Assembly: GCA_035536915.1 (NCBI GenBank)
Contig: DATLNE010000032.1
Span: forward strand, 67,752-131,751
DNA from: Acidimicrobiales bacterium
GTDB lineage: Bacteria; Actinomycetota; Acidimicrobiia; Acidimicrobiales; JAHWLA01
Direction of reading: 5' to 3'
Length of the DNA stretch: 64,000 nucleotides
Part shown: one piece after another, positions 43,666 to 52,760 of the stretch
Position numbering within the stretch: the stretch's first letter is position 1
How the letters are laid out: each line of letters opens with the position of its first letter
Program-made: the position numbers and the translations under genes
The notes under the pieces: model-generated
The model's database searches: none
What the model was told of the DNA's origin: nothing
Seen by the model: the letters and a program-made list of their open reading frames with translations, nothing else

Positions 43666-46600
43666 ATGTCTCGACTGGGGCGTCTTCGTCTCGTTGTCGC
43701 GTGTGCCGTACTCGGCGCGTCCGTGCTCACCGCAGGCCCGCCGGGCTCCGCTGCGGTGTGCGACACGGCACCGGTGGTGCGAGCCACGACCATCAGCCAA
43801 GGCGTGGGCGAGTACGCCCGCCTCGTGCGTGGCAAGGAGACGCTGGTGCGTGTGGCCGTGTCCCGGCCCTCGTGCTCGTCGACCACGACCACGCTGATCG
43901 CGGCGTCGACGTCGCTGGCCGGTTCGTTGTCGGTGGGCGGTGTGCCTGTGGGCTCACCGTTTACCGCCGCCCGTTGGTCGCCCGTGGCCGACACGGCAGT
44001 GCCGGGCTGGACCGACGCGCTGCCCACGCCGCCGCCTGCCGCCTGGCCTCTCTTCGTGGTGCCCGCGGCGGCGCTGGCCCCCACGGTGCCCGGCGACTTC
44101 ACGTTGAACGTCACGGTCACCATTGCCTACCGCGTCGGTTCGGGCCCGGTGCTGACTCGCACCTATGCAGGGGCGTCGAAGCCGGTCACCACCTCGAACC
44201 CGCTGTCGGTGCTGCTGGTCCCCATGGGCAACGCCGCCAACCCCGGCGGCATGGCGGCCGAGTTCACCCCCCGCGATGCCGCAGTCGTCGAGGACGGCAT
44301 GCGGGCGCTGTCGCGGGTCACCCCCACGGCCACCGAGCAGGGCGACCTGTGCGAGGTCGTCACCCCGCCGGGCGGCACGTGCGTGGCCGACGCCGCCGCC
44401 GGCGTGCGCTGGAAGCTCAGCCCGGCCATGTTGAACCTGGGGCCGAGCACGGCCACCGACCCGGGCTTGAACGTGATCCCCCCGGGCGAGAAGTTCTGCG
44501 GCACGAGCCTGCTGGGCAACATGCCGCAGGTCTCCGCGGGCCTGGCCTCGGTGCTGGCCTCGTGGAACGCCCGCAACCCGGGCGGACGGGCCGACGTGGT
44601 CGTCGGCGTGGTGGGCGAGGCGGCCAGCTACGGCCTGTTCAACCCGCCGCCTCCCGGCAAGTCGTGCTTCGAGGGCTACGCCCTGTTGGGCGGCCCCGTG
44701 GCCTGGGCCCGCGCCGTCGGCGCCCGGCCCGCGTCGAGCGGCAAGGCAGCCAGCCCGGCCATGGCCGGCGCCCTGCTGGCCCAGGAGTTCGGCCACACCC
44801 TCGGGCTGGTGCCCGAGTCGCGTGACGACGACCGCGACCCCTCGCACAGCCCGTTCGACACGCCCGGCGTGCCCGTGGCGTCCGCCGACCTGGGCAGCGG
44901 CACGGCGTACAACACGTCGCTGCGCCAATGGCTGGCCGACGACCGCTCGGCCCTGAAGTACAGCAACACCGGCTGGGGCGACGACAACGTCCTCTACCAG
45001 CCCAAGGACTGGTCGTGGGCGGCCTGCGCGCTGGGCGCCACCGTCGACAACCCCACCGAAGAGGCATGCCGGGCGCGCCTGCTGGGCGCGGCGGCGGCCG
45101 CTGGTCCGCACCTCCGGGTGACGGGGCGCACCGACGGCACTGCGGCAGGCACCATGGTCACCGAATCGGAGCGCACCTCGTCGGGCGGCAACGGCCTCGA
45201 CGAGGCCAGCGACTTCCGCTTCGTGCAGTTGGTGCGGCGCGGCGCCGAGCTGGCTGATCGCCAGGAAGTCGGCATCGCCGTCCACGACGACGCCGCCCAT
45301 GCCCACGACGGCACCGAAGCGGGGTCGTGCCACCACTGCGGCACCTTCGAGTTCTCCGCGCCCGACGCCGGCCCCGCCGAGTCGGGCGCCACACGGGTGT
45401 ACCGCCTGGAGCACGACGGCGTGGTGCTGGCGGAGTGGGAGGACACCGAGTTCAACCCGGTCGTCGGCAGCGTCGAGCTGGCGCCCGAGCCCGCCGGTGC
45501 GCCCGCCAACGTCACCGCCTCGCCTGGGGCCGACGACAGCGACGCCTACCTCAGCCCCGACGGCCGGGTGCTGGCGTGGACGGAGGCGACCGACGCCGCC
45601 TGCCCGGGCGTCAAGGTCGCCGTGCTCGGTGCCGACGGCGCCGCGCTGTCGACGTCGACGCTCGACGTGCCCGGCCTCGACTGCCCGTCGCTGCCGTCGA
45701 TCCGCCCCGACAACGGGGCGCTGGCGGTCACCGACCGGGGCAGCTTGTGGGTGGTCGACATGGCCGTGACCGACGGCTCGGTCACCTTCGGCGAGGCTCG
45801 CCGGTTGCTCACCTGCGACTTGGTGGGCGGGCCGTTCTGCGCCCGTGCGGGCGGGCCGCTGCAGCTGCAGGGCCGGGCCTCGCGCACGGCGTGGGAGCGC
45901 ACGGCGGGCCAAGCGATCACCGACATGGCGCTGGCCTTCGAGCTCAACGCGGGCGAGGGCCTGGGCGACATCTACCTCACCCATCCCTATGCCTTGGCGG
46001 ACGGCGAGCAGCTCGACGCCACCAACTCCACGCCGGTGCGCATCGGCACCGAGTACCAGGGCGAGCCGTCGTTCTCGCCCGACGACTCGGCGTTGGCCTT
46101 CCGGCAAGGCGGGTCGGAGGTCCGCACCGTGCCGGTGACCGACCTGCTGCCGAGCCTGGCTGCGGACCGGCTGGTGTGCGACTGCGGCACGCTGCCGTGG
46201 TGGGGCACGGCTCGCCACATCGCCGTCGTGCGCGACGGGCAGGTGCACGCCCTCGACCTGGCCAGCCCGGGCAGCAACGTCGGCGTGCCCTTGGTCGCGG
46301 GCAGCCGGCCCGCGTTCACGGCCACCGGCCCGTCACTGTCGACGTGGCGGCTGTACTTCGACCGTGACGGCGACGTGTACCGACTGGCCTTCGCCAAGAG
46401 CCAGTTGATCCGGGTGACCGGGCGCGACTGCGACAACCGCGAGGACGTGCGGGCCGGCATTTACCTCGACACCGGCAACGCGCTGGTGCCGTGGGCGGTG
46501 GCCGACACGCCCACCCTCGATGCCGTCGACCCGTGCGGCGTGCACTTCGAGACCCGCTTCGAGCCCAACTTCCTGACGCCGTCGGCGTCCGGGCTGGGGC

Positions 46601-47313
46601 CGGTGCTGAAGGTGGCTGCCAACCTCAACGACGGCGTCGACATCAGCGGCGTGGTGCGGGGCGGCGACGCCGAGAGCGCGGCCAACGCCCCGCTCCTGTC
46701 GATCTCCTCGCCGCCTGCCACCGCCGGCGCGGCGCGAGTGCCGCTGTCGGCGACGGCGTGGTCGCCCACGTGGGGCCATGTCGACGTGCAGTGGTCGCTG
46801 CGGTCGCCGGGCGCCGCCGGGTACGGCCCGGTGGTTGCCACCGGCAGCCACGCCGACGTGGGGCCGTTGGCCACAGCGGGCGTGTGGGGCATTCGCGCCG
46901 TGGCCGTCGACCCCGACGGCAACCAGTCGACGGCGGAGACCACCGTGACGATCTGCGGCGTGGCCGCCAACGTCGACTTCGACCCCAACACGTTGTTCGC
47001 CCCGTCGGAGGGCCAGCCCGTGCAGGCTCATGTGACGCTGCCGTGCGGGATCAGCCCCAGCGGGCTGTCGGTGTCGATCGTGGAAGTCGACGGGCTCGCC
47101 TACTCACAGCCCGCCACGGCGTGGAACATCGCAGGCGCCACCACGGCGACAGCCAAGTTCGACCGGGGCACCTTGACCCGGTTCATGGCCGCCAACGGCT
47201 TGGTCGGCCGCTATGTCCCCGTCACCCTGCGGGCCTGCTCGGCCGCGGGCTGCACCTCCGGCGTCGTCGTCGCCGGCACCGATCCCACCGCCCCCCTCGT
47301 TACCCCGTCATGA
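43666..47313 (+). CDS. Giant secreted protein with degenerate zincin motif and beta-propeller repeats
   Basis: 1215 residues from ATG 43666, where a signal peptide begins (LRLVVACAVLGASVLTA). Residues about 373-380 read QEFGHTLGL, close to the HEXXHXXG metallopeptidase motif but with Gln373 for the first His and no third ligand visible. Residues about 620-930 hold PD40/TolB-like propeller strands (YLSPDGRVLAWTEA, PSFSPDDSALAFRQGG, DGDVYRLAFA). Later segments look like Ig-type sandwiches. Substrate and role unknown. A small secreted protein follows 11 bases later. Confidence 0.82.
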   Translation: MSRLGRLRLVVACAVLGASVLTAGPPGSAAVCDTAPVVRATTISQGVGEYARLVRGKETLVRVAVSRPSCSSTTTTLIAASTSLAGSLSVGGVPVGSPFTAARWSPVADTAVPGWTDALPTPPPAAWPLFVVPAAALAPTVPGDFTLNVTVTIAYRVGSGPVLTRTYAGASKPVTTSNPLSVLLVPMGNAANPGGMAAEFTPRDAAVVEDGMRALSRVTPTATEQGDLCEVVTPPGGTCVADAAAGVRWKLSPAMLNLGPSTATDPGLNVIPPGEKFCGTSLLGNMPQVSAGLASVLASWNARNPGGRADVVVGVVGEAASYGLFNPPPPGKSCFEGYALLGGPVAWARAVGARPASSGKAASPAMAGALLAQEFGHTLGLVPESRDDDRDPSHSPFDTPGVPVASADLGSGTAYNTSLRQWLADDRSALKYSNTGWGDDNVLYQPKDWSWAACALGATVDNPTEEACRARLLGAAAAAGPHLRVTGRTDGTAAGTMVTESERTSSGGNGLDEASDFRFVQLVRRGAELADRQEVGIAVHDDAAHAHDGTEAGSCHHCGTFEFSAPDAGPAESGATRVYRLEHDGVVLAEWEDTEFNPVVGSVELAPEPAGAPANVTASPGADDSDAYLSPDGRVLAWTEATDAACPGVKVAVLGADGAALSTSTLDVPGLDCPSLPSIRPDNGALAVTDRGSLWVVDMAVTDGSVTFGEARRLLTCDLVGGPFCARAGGPLQLQGRASRTAWERTAGQAITDMALAFELNAGEGLGDIYLTHPYALADGEQLDATNSTPVRIGTEYQGEPSFSPDDSALAFRQGGSEVRTVPVTDLLPSLAADRLVCDCGTLPWWGTARHIAVVRDGQVHALDLASPGSNVGVPLVAGSRPAFTATGPSLSTWRLYFDRDGDVYRLAFAKSQLIRVTGRDCDNREDVRAGIYLDTGNALVPWAVADTPTLDAVDPCGVHFETRFEPNFLTPSASGLGPVLKVAANLNDGVDISGVVRGGDAESAANAPLLSISSPPATAGAARVPLSATAWSPTWGHVDVQWSLRSPGAAGYGPVVATGSHADVGPLATAGVWGIRAVAVDPDGNQSTAETTVTICGVAANVDFDPNTLFAPSEGQPVQAHVTLPCGISPSGLSVSIVEVDGLAYSQPATAWNIAGATTATAKFDRGTLTRFMAANGLVGRYVPVTLRACSAAGCTSGVVVAGTDPTAPLVTPS

Positions 47314-47324
47314 AAGGAACCCCC

Positions 47325-47783
47325 ATGAACAAGACCATCGCCCGGCTGACGCTCGCCGTCGGCGTCGGCGTGGCCGCCCTCCTCGGCACCACCCCGCTCG
47401 CCGGCGCAACCATCGACGCCAAGGGCCCCGACTGCGCCGAGATCCTCGGCGGCTCCGGCAGCTACGTGCTCGGCCCCGCCGCCGGCACCCGCACGGTCAC
47501 CACCGACCTCACGCTGGCCGCACCGGCCTGCGCCGAGATCACCTACACCCTCGAAGTCACCTACACGACGCTGACGGGTACGGCGGCGCGAGTGTCGACG
47601 ACCACGTACTCGGCCGTCGGCAACGCGGTGCAGCTCGCCGTCACCATCCCCGACGCCGACGCCCCCGCCACGGTGCACGGCGTGGTCACCACGGCCAAGC
47701 GGGCCAAGGTGCTCGACCACAGCGAGACCGACATCGACATCGACGGCATCCCGGGCAGCGGCGGCGGGTCGTACCAGGGCTAA
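47325..47783 (+). CDS. Small secreted protein, unknown
   Basis: 152 residues. AAAGGAA precedes the ATG, and a signal peptide (LTLAVGVGVAALLGTTPLAGA) is clear. The mature part is Thr-rich and strand-like (CAEITYTLEVTYTTLTGTAA) with two Cys. It closely follows the giant secreted protein and probably shares its transcript. It ends nine bases before a perfect palindromic repeat. Confidence 0.78.
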   Translation: MNKTIARLTLAVGVGVAALLGTTPLAGATIDAKGPDCAEILGGSGSYVLGPAAGTRTVTTDLTLAAPACAEITYTLEVTYTTLTGTAARVSTTTYSAVGNAVQLAVTIPDADAPATVHGVVTTAKRAKVLDHSETDIDIDGIPGSGGGSYQG

Positions 47784-47792
47784 ACCCCACGT

Positions 47793-47835
47793 CCCGAGTA
47801 CATAGCCGGCGAATTTCGCCGGCTATGTACTCGGG
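47793..47835. repeat. Dispersed palindromic repeat, perfect 21-base arms
   Basis: Arms 47793-47813 and 47815-47835 around a single T. The outer 13 bases match the repeats at 26621 and 26920; the inner stem is different but still self-complementary. It provides the last codons and TAG stop of the cyclase gene on the minus strand and lies just after the secreted-protein stop, so it may terminate both. Confidence 0.85.
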
Positions 47836-50816
47836 AGTGCGGCGGCTTCGGCGGCGAGGCGGGCGGCTTGGTCGCGGCGGGCGTCGATGCCCATCGACCC
47901 GAACGTCTCGGTCGCCTCTTCGAACAAGCGGACGGCGGCGTCGGCGCGGCCCTGCTGGAGCCGGATGGAGCCCAGCGTCTGGGTGGCGTCGGCCACCGTG
48001 TAGGTGAGCGAGATGCCCCGGGCCAGCGACAGCGCCTTCTGGCACGTCTGCTCGGCCTCGTCGACGTCCCCGCTCAGCAACAGCTTCTCGGCCAGGTTGG
48101 CGTAGGCGGTGGCTCGGCCGCTCTCGTGGCCGATCGTCTCGAACTGCTCGACGGCTTCGCGGTCGCAGGCCACGGCGGCGGCCAGTTCACCCCGCTCCAG
48201 CTCGACCATGCCGAGGTTGATCAGACAGCCCCCGATCTCGTCGGGCCGTCCCACCCGGCGGGCCAGCTCCAACCCGCGCCGCAACGTCTCGACGGCGGCG
48301 TCGTGGGCACCCAGGTAGCCGTGTACGTCGCCCACCACCCGCAGGGCGGCCGTCAGCCCCCGCAACTCGCTGTGCTGCTCGAACACCGCTTGCGCCCGCT
48401 GCGCATGCTCAAGCGCCTCGTGGTTGCGCCCGGCCATGAGGTGCACCCGCGCCACCTCGACCAGCAGGTCGCCGACCACGGGGTCCGACGCATCGCCCGC
48501 GGCGGCCAGCCCGGCGTGCAACGCCTCCAGCCCCTCGTCCAACTGGCCGTTGAGGCAGAGCGTCCAGCCTTTCTCCAACCACAACGCCGCGCTCTCCGGA
48601 GCGTCGGGCGGCGCCACCGCGAAGGCGTCGTCGAGCACCGCCAGCGTCTCCCGATACGCACCCTGCTTGCGCAAGGTCGAGGCCATCCCCCGCCACGCCC
48701 GCAAGTCACTGCCCGCCTCGCGGTAACGCCGCCGGGCCTCTTCGAAATGGCCCACCAGCTCGTGCAGTTCACCCACGTCGAGCAGCAACTCAGCGGCCCG
48801 CTCGGGTGAGTGCTCGTGGGCCACCTCGGCGGCCCGCTCCAAGTGGACGATGGCCTCGTCGTTGGCGAACAGCCCGGCCGCCCGCCGCCCCGCCCGCACC
48901 AGGTAGTCGATGGCCTCGGCACCTGCGCCGCCGAGGTAGAGCTCCCGGGCCAACAGGTCGATGACGTCGTCGCCTGCGCCGTAGAGCCCCTCGGCCACGT
49001 GCGCCACCCGCAGGTGCAGTTCCCGGCGGTGCCTCGCGAGCATGCGGGTGTAGGCGACGTCCTGCACCAAGGCATGGTGGAAGGCCAGCGCCTCCTCCCC
49101 CGCCATTTCGGTGCGGTCGAGGAAGCCGCCCGCCAGCAACCGGTGCAACTCGGCGTCGAGGTCGTCGACGTCGCCGACGTCGCCGAGCACGGCGGTCAAC
49201 AAAGAGCGCCGGGTCACCCGGCCGATCACCGATGCCGTCTGCAGCACGTTCGCCGCCGAGGCGGGGAGGCCGTCGATACGGGAGGCGAGGACCCGCTCCA
49301 CGGTGTCGGGCAGGGCGGCGGCGTCCCAGTTCGAGCGCATGGTGAAGCGCCCGTCGGCAGGCACGACAGCGCCTTGTTCGACCAACGAGCGGGTGATCTC
49401 CTCCACGAACAACGGGTTGCCGTTGGTGCGGCCGAGCACGGCTCGCACCAGGTCGAGGGGCGGCACGCCGCCGAGCGTCGCCTCCACCAGCGCCCGCACG
49501 CCGCCTTCGTCGAGTGGGCCCAGGGCGACCGGCGCAGCCCCCAGCGACGTGCACGCCTCGATGCCTTCGGGCCGGGTGGTGAGCACCAGCTTCACCGGAC
49601 CGCCCGCCAAGGCGGCCAGCAACTCGAGCGACGACGTGTCGGCCCAGTGCACGTCCTCCACCGCCAACGTCACCGGGGCCAGGGCCGACAGCCACGCCAC
49701 CACGGCCTCGTGCAGGCCACGGCGAAAGGCGTCGGGCGCCAGTGCGGCGAGGTCGGCGTCGTCGACGGGCAGGCCCGCCAGCCGAGCCAGGAAGTTGCGG
49801 CCCGGCACCGCGGGCAGGCGGTCGAAGGCGCCCGCCGGGTCGTCTTCGGGACGGATGCCCGACAACCGGCGCAGCAGGTCGGCGAAGGGCCAGTACGGCA
49901 GGGCGGCGCCGTACGAGAGGCACCGGGTCTGGAGCCACACGCCGTCGGCAGCCGACTGCACGGCGCCGAGCAAGCGGGTCTTGCCGATGCCGGGCTCGCC
50001 CGACACGACGACGGCGCCGTGCTGCTGCAGCGCCGCGGCCACCGCGGCCAGTTCCCGCTCCCGGCCGATCAGCGGACGGCCGGCCGCCGACGACGGGGCC
50101 GCGCTGTGACGGGGCCCGAGCAAGCGGTAGCCCGCCACCGGCTGCGCCTTGCCCTTCAGCGTCAGCATGCCGACCGACTCGAACTCGAACTCGTCGGCCG
50201 TGAGCCGGTACGTCGACTCCCCCACGTAGGTCTCGCCCGACGGCGCCACCGACTCCAGCCGCTGGGCCAGGTTCACGGCGTCACCGAGGATCGAGTAGTC
50301 GGCCCGGGCCTCACCGCCGTAGCGGCCGGAGATGACCCGCCCGGTGTTCACGCCGATGTGCAGTTCGAGCCCGGCCGCCGCGTCGGGCAGGCCCGCCTTG
50401 TCGGCGATGGCCTCGTGCATCTCCAGGGCGACGAGCAGGGCGCGCGCGGCGTCGTCCTCGTGCGCCACGGGAGCGCCGAAGAAGACGAGCAGGGCGTCGC
50501 CTGCGTACTTGGCGATGAAGCCGTCGTAGCGCTCGGCCACCGCCGCCAAGCGGGAGATGACCGGCGAGATGACGCCATGGAGCTCCTCGGCGTCGAGCTG
50601 TTCCGACAGCGAGGTGAAGCCGGAGATGTCGGCGAAGAGCGCGGTGACGAGGCGGCGTTCCTCGGTGGCCCGAGCGTCGGCCAGCGCCCGCAGGGCGTCG
50701 GCCACCTCGGCGTCGGCGGGCGGGGCGGCGGCCGCGCTCGGGGTGCCGCAGTGGCCGCAGAAGCGCGTGCCTCCGGGGTTCTCGCCCCCGCACGCGGCGC
50801 AGCCCCAAGTCGACAT
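47823..50816 (-). CDS. Class III adenylate cyclase fused to AAA ATPase and TPR repeats
   Basis: 997 residues from ATG 50816. An N-terminal zinc ribbon (CAACGGENPGGTRFCGHCG) precedes the cyclase domain: Asp63 in FADISGF and Asp107 bind metal, Lys103 and Asp179 (SILGDAVN) specify adenine, and Asn182/Arg186 stabilise the transition state. All are present, so an active adenylate cyclase is predicted. Walker A GEPGIGKT ends at residue 280 in a STAND-like ATPase, then TPR-like repeats run to the end. The last codons lie in a palindromic repeat. Its start overlaps the thiD stop by one base. Confidence 0.93.
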   Translation of the reverse strand: MSTWGCAACGGENPGGTRFCGHCGTPSAAAAPPADAEVADALRALADARATEERRLVTALFADISGFTSLSEQLDAEELHGVISPVISRLAAVAERYDGFIAKYAGDALLVFFGAPVAHEDDAARALLVALEMHEAIADKAGLPDAAAGLELHIGVNTGRVISGRYGGEARADYSILGDAVNLAQRLESVAPSGETYVGESTYRLTADEFEFESVGMLTLKGKAQPVAGYRLLGPRHSAAPSSAAGRPLIGRERELAAVAAALQQHGAVVVSGEPGIGKTRLLGAVQSAADGVWLQTRCLSYGAALPYWPFADLLRRLSGIRPEDDPAGAFDRLPAVPGRNFLARLAGLPVDDADLAALAPDAFRRGLHEAVVAWLSALAPVTLAVEDVHWADTSSLELLAALAGGPVKLVLTTRPEGIEACTSLGAAPVALGPLDEGGVRALVEATLGGVPPLDLVRAVLGRTNGNPLFVEEITRSLVEQGAVVPADGRFTMRSNWDAAALPDTVERVLASRIDGLPASAANVLQTASVIGRVTRRSLLTAVLGDVGDVDDLDAELHRLLAGGFLDRTEMAGEEALAFHHALVQDVAYTRMLARHRRELHLRVAHVAEGLYGAGDDVIDLLARELYLGGAGAEAIDYLVRAGRRAAGLFANDEAIVHLERAAEVAHEHSPERAAELLLDVGELHELVGHFEEARRRYREAGSDLRAWRGMASTLRKQGAYRETLAVLDDAFAVAPPDAPESAALWLEKGWTLCLNGQLDEGLEALHAGLAAAGDASDPVVGDLLVEVARVHLMAGRNHEALEHAQRAQAVFEQHSELRGLTAALRVVGDVHGYLGAHDAAVETLRRGLELARRVGRPDEIGGCLINLGMVELERGELAAAVACDREAVEQFETIGHESGRATAYANLAEKLLLSGDVDEAEQTCQKALSLARGISLTYTVADATQTLGSIRLQQGRADAAVRLFEEATETFGSMGIDARRDQAARLAAEAAALPST

Positions 50817-51610
50817 CAGGTGCGGCGGCCCCACCCGGGGTCGACCGGTCCCACGCCGCTGCCGAGGTCGACCCCGGCGGCGATGGCACGCTCGATGAAC
50901 CGCTTGGCGGCGATGCAGGCGTCCGCGGGTTCCATGCCCCGGGCCAGCTCGGCGGCGATGGCGGCCGACAGGACGCAGCCGGTGCCGTGGGTGTGGCGGC
51001 CTTCGATGCGGACGCCCTCGATCCACTGCACGTCGTCGCCGGCGACCAGGCAGTCGGGCGACTCCTCGCCGCCGAGGTGGCCGCCCTTGACCAACACCGT
51101 CTTGGGGCCGCGGGCGGCCAGGCTGCGACCCGCTTCCTCCATGGCGGCACGGTCGTCGATGGCGAAGCCGACCAGCGCGGCGGCCTCAGGCAGGTTGGGG
51201 GTGACGACGGTGGCCAGCGGCAGCAGCTCGTCGCGCAAGGCGCCCACGGCGTCGTCGGCCAACAGCGTGTCGCCGTGCTTGGAGACGAACACCGGGTCGA
51301 CGACGAGGTTGGCGACGCCGAAGTCGCGCACGGCAGCGGCCACGGCGGCGACGAGCTCGGCCGAGGCCAGCATCCCCGTCTTGGCGGCGTCGACGCCGAT
51401 GTCGGCGGTGACGCTCTCGATCTGGCGGCGCACCAAGTCAGCGGGGAGCGTCTCGAAGGCCTGCACGCCGACGGTGTTCTGGGCGGTGACGGCCACGACT
51501 GCCACGGTGCCCCACACGTCGTGGGCCTCGAAGGTCTTCAGGTCGGCTGTGATGCCGGCCCCGCCGCCCGAGTCGGAGCCGGCGATGGTGAGGGCGACGG
51601 GGCGCTTCAT
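50816..51610 (-). CDS. thiD: Hydroxymethylpyrimidine/phosphomethylpyrimidine kinase
   Basis: 264 residues from ATG 51610 (four-base overlap with thiL; an ATG two codons earlier is possible). ALTIAGSDSGGGAGITADLKTF, TAQNTVGVQ, DPVFVSKHGDTLL, TPNLPEAAALVG, VLVKGGHLGG and HTHGTGCVLSAAIAA are ThiD. It makes HMP-diphosphate for thiamine. thiL-thiD is a coupled pair; the cyclase follows without a gap. Confidence 0.95.
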   Translation of the reverse strand: MKRPVALTIAGSDSGGGAGITADLKTFEAHDVWGTVAVVAVTAQNTVGVQAFETLPADLVRRQIESVTADIGVDAAKTGMLASAELVAAVAAAVRDFGVANLVVDPVFVSKHGDTLLADDAVGALRDELLPLATVVTPNLPEAAALVGFAIDDRAAMEEAGRSLAARGPKTVLVKGGHLGGEESPDCLVAGDDVQWIEGVRIEGRHTHGTGCVLSAAIAAELARGMEPADACIAAKRFIERAIAAGVDLGSGVGPVDPGWGRRT

Positions 51611-52416
51611 GACCATCGATGCTCCCACCCGCGGCGGGGCGGGCGCACCGTCACGTCGGCTACGCACACGCCGATGCGCTCGGGCACGGCCAGCCCCGCT
51701 TCGCTGAACGTGTCGACCACCCGCTCCACGTCGGGCGCGGTGAACACCAGCTCGTAGTCCTCGCCGCCGCCCAGCGCCTGGTCCTCGGTGGCGCCGTCGG
51801 CCACGGGGATGCGGAAGAGGTCGACGCCGACGGCCGAGGCGTCGCAGACATGGCCGAGGTCGGCGCCCAGCCCGTCGGACACGTCGATCATGGCGGTGGC
51901 GCCCGCCTCCCGCGCCGCGTTGCCTTCGGCCACGCGTGCTTCGGGCCGAGCCGTCCAACCACTCGCCGCCGCCCCGCCCAGCGGGCCGGTCACGAACACC
52001 GAATCGCCCACGCCCGCTCCCGAACGCAGCACGGGCGCCCCGTCGCACCGGCCGACCACCGAGACGGAGACGACCAGCGTCGGCGCGTTGGTGAGGTCAC
52101 CGCCCACCACCTCGCAGTCGTAGGCGCGGGCCGCGGCGGTGATGCCCCGGTACAGGGCGTCGAGGCCGGTGCTCGGCGGTCCCGAGACGGTGACCAGGAG
52201 GTACAGGGGGCGTCCGCCCATGGCGGCCACGTCGCTGACGTTGGCCACCACCGCCTTCCACCCCAGCGCTTCGGGGTCGGAGCCGTGCACGCCGTCGACC
52301 ACGGCGTCGGCGGCCAGCAGCAGCCCGTCGACCACGGCGCAGTCGTCGCCGATGGCGGGGAACAGTTCGGCCAACCGCCGGATCGCCGCGAACTCGCCGC
52401 CTCCGGTAGCGTCCAC
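51607..52416 (-). CDS. thiL: Thiamine-monophosphate kinase
   Basis: 269 residues from GTG 52416, six bases after a TACAGT box. IGDDCAVVDGLLLAADAVVDGVH, NVSDVAAMGGRPLYLLV, GGDLTNAP, IDVSDGLGADLGHVC and the ending region GGGEDYELVFTA are ThiL. It phosphorylates ThMP to the cofactor ThDP. Slightly shorter than the usual 300 or more residues, lacking part of the N-terminus seen elsewhere. Confidence 0.93.
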   Translation of the reverse strand: MDATGGGEFAAIRRLAELFPAIGDDCAVVDGLLLAADAVVDGVHGSDPEALGWKAVVANVSDVAAMGGRPLYLLVTVSGPPSTGLDALYRGITAAARAYDCEVVGGDLTNAPTLVVSVSVVGRCDGAPVLRSGAGVGDSVFVTGPLGGAAASGWTARPEARVAEGNAAREAGATAMIDVSDGLGADLGHVCDASAVGVDLFRIPVADGATEDQALGGGEDYELVFTAPDVERVVDTFSEAGLAVPERIGVCVADVTVRPPRRGWEHRWS

Positions 52417-52422
52417 GGGCCG

Positions 52423-52428
52423 ACTGTA
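52423..52428 (-). promoter_or_regulatory. -10 box TACAGT of leaderless thiL-thiD-cyclase operon
   Basis: TACAGT on the minus strand, six bases before the GTG. It abuts the ribosome-binding site of the divergent cold-shock-like gene. Confidence 0.45.
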
Positions 52429-52438
52429 GGAGGTGGCT

Positions 52439-52678
52439 GTGCAGGGCGTGATCAAGTCGTACGACCCCGGGACCAAGATGGGCGCGCTGATCCGTGACAC
52501 CGACCGGGCCGAGATCGAGTTGGCGCCGGGCGCGCTCGACGGGTCCGTCTTCCGCATGCTGCGCCAGGGCCAGCGGGTGGTGTTCGACATCGACGGCGAG
52601 GGCCGGGCCACACGGTTGCGCCTCGGTTCCGAGGTCGACATGGCCACTCCCGAGGAGCCGCCGCCGCCCCGAGCGTGA
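52439..52678 (+). CDS. Cold-shock-domain-like small protein
   Basis: 79 residues from GTG 52439 with AGGAGG five bases upstream; an earlier GTG overlaps that site. GVIKSYDPGTKMGALIRD, then VFRMLRQGQRVVFDIDGEGRAT resembles the cold-shock OB fold, where GVVKWFN and G.GFI are usual; the RNA-binding aromatics are largely missing. Nucleic-acid binding is therefore uncertain. It precedes pckG by 82 bases. Confidence 0.72.
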   Translation: MQGVIKSYDPGTKMGALIRDTDRAEIELAPGALDGSVFRMLRQGQRVVFDIDGEGRATRLRLGSEVDMATPEEPPPPRA

Positions 52679-52720
52679 CGGGCGCATTACGCCGATTGGG
52701 CCGGGGAATGACGTCGACCC

Positions 52721-52726
52721 TACGAT
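52721..52726 (+). promoter_or_regulatory. Possible -10 box TACGAT of pckG
   Basis: TACGAT, 34 bases upstream of the GTG, the same hexamer as before hicB, DUF2469 and the Lrp-domain gene. A weak TTGGGC lies 19 bases before it. Confidence 0.4.
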
Positions 52727-52760
52727 TCTCTGACCTGTAGCACGGAGAAAGGCGTCAACG

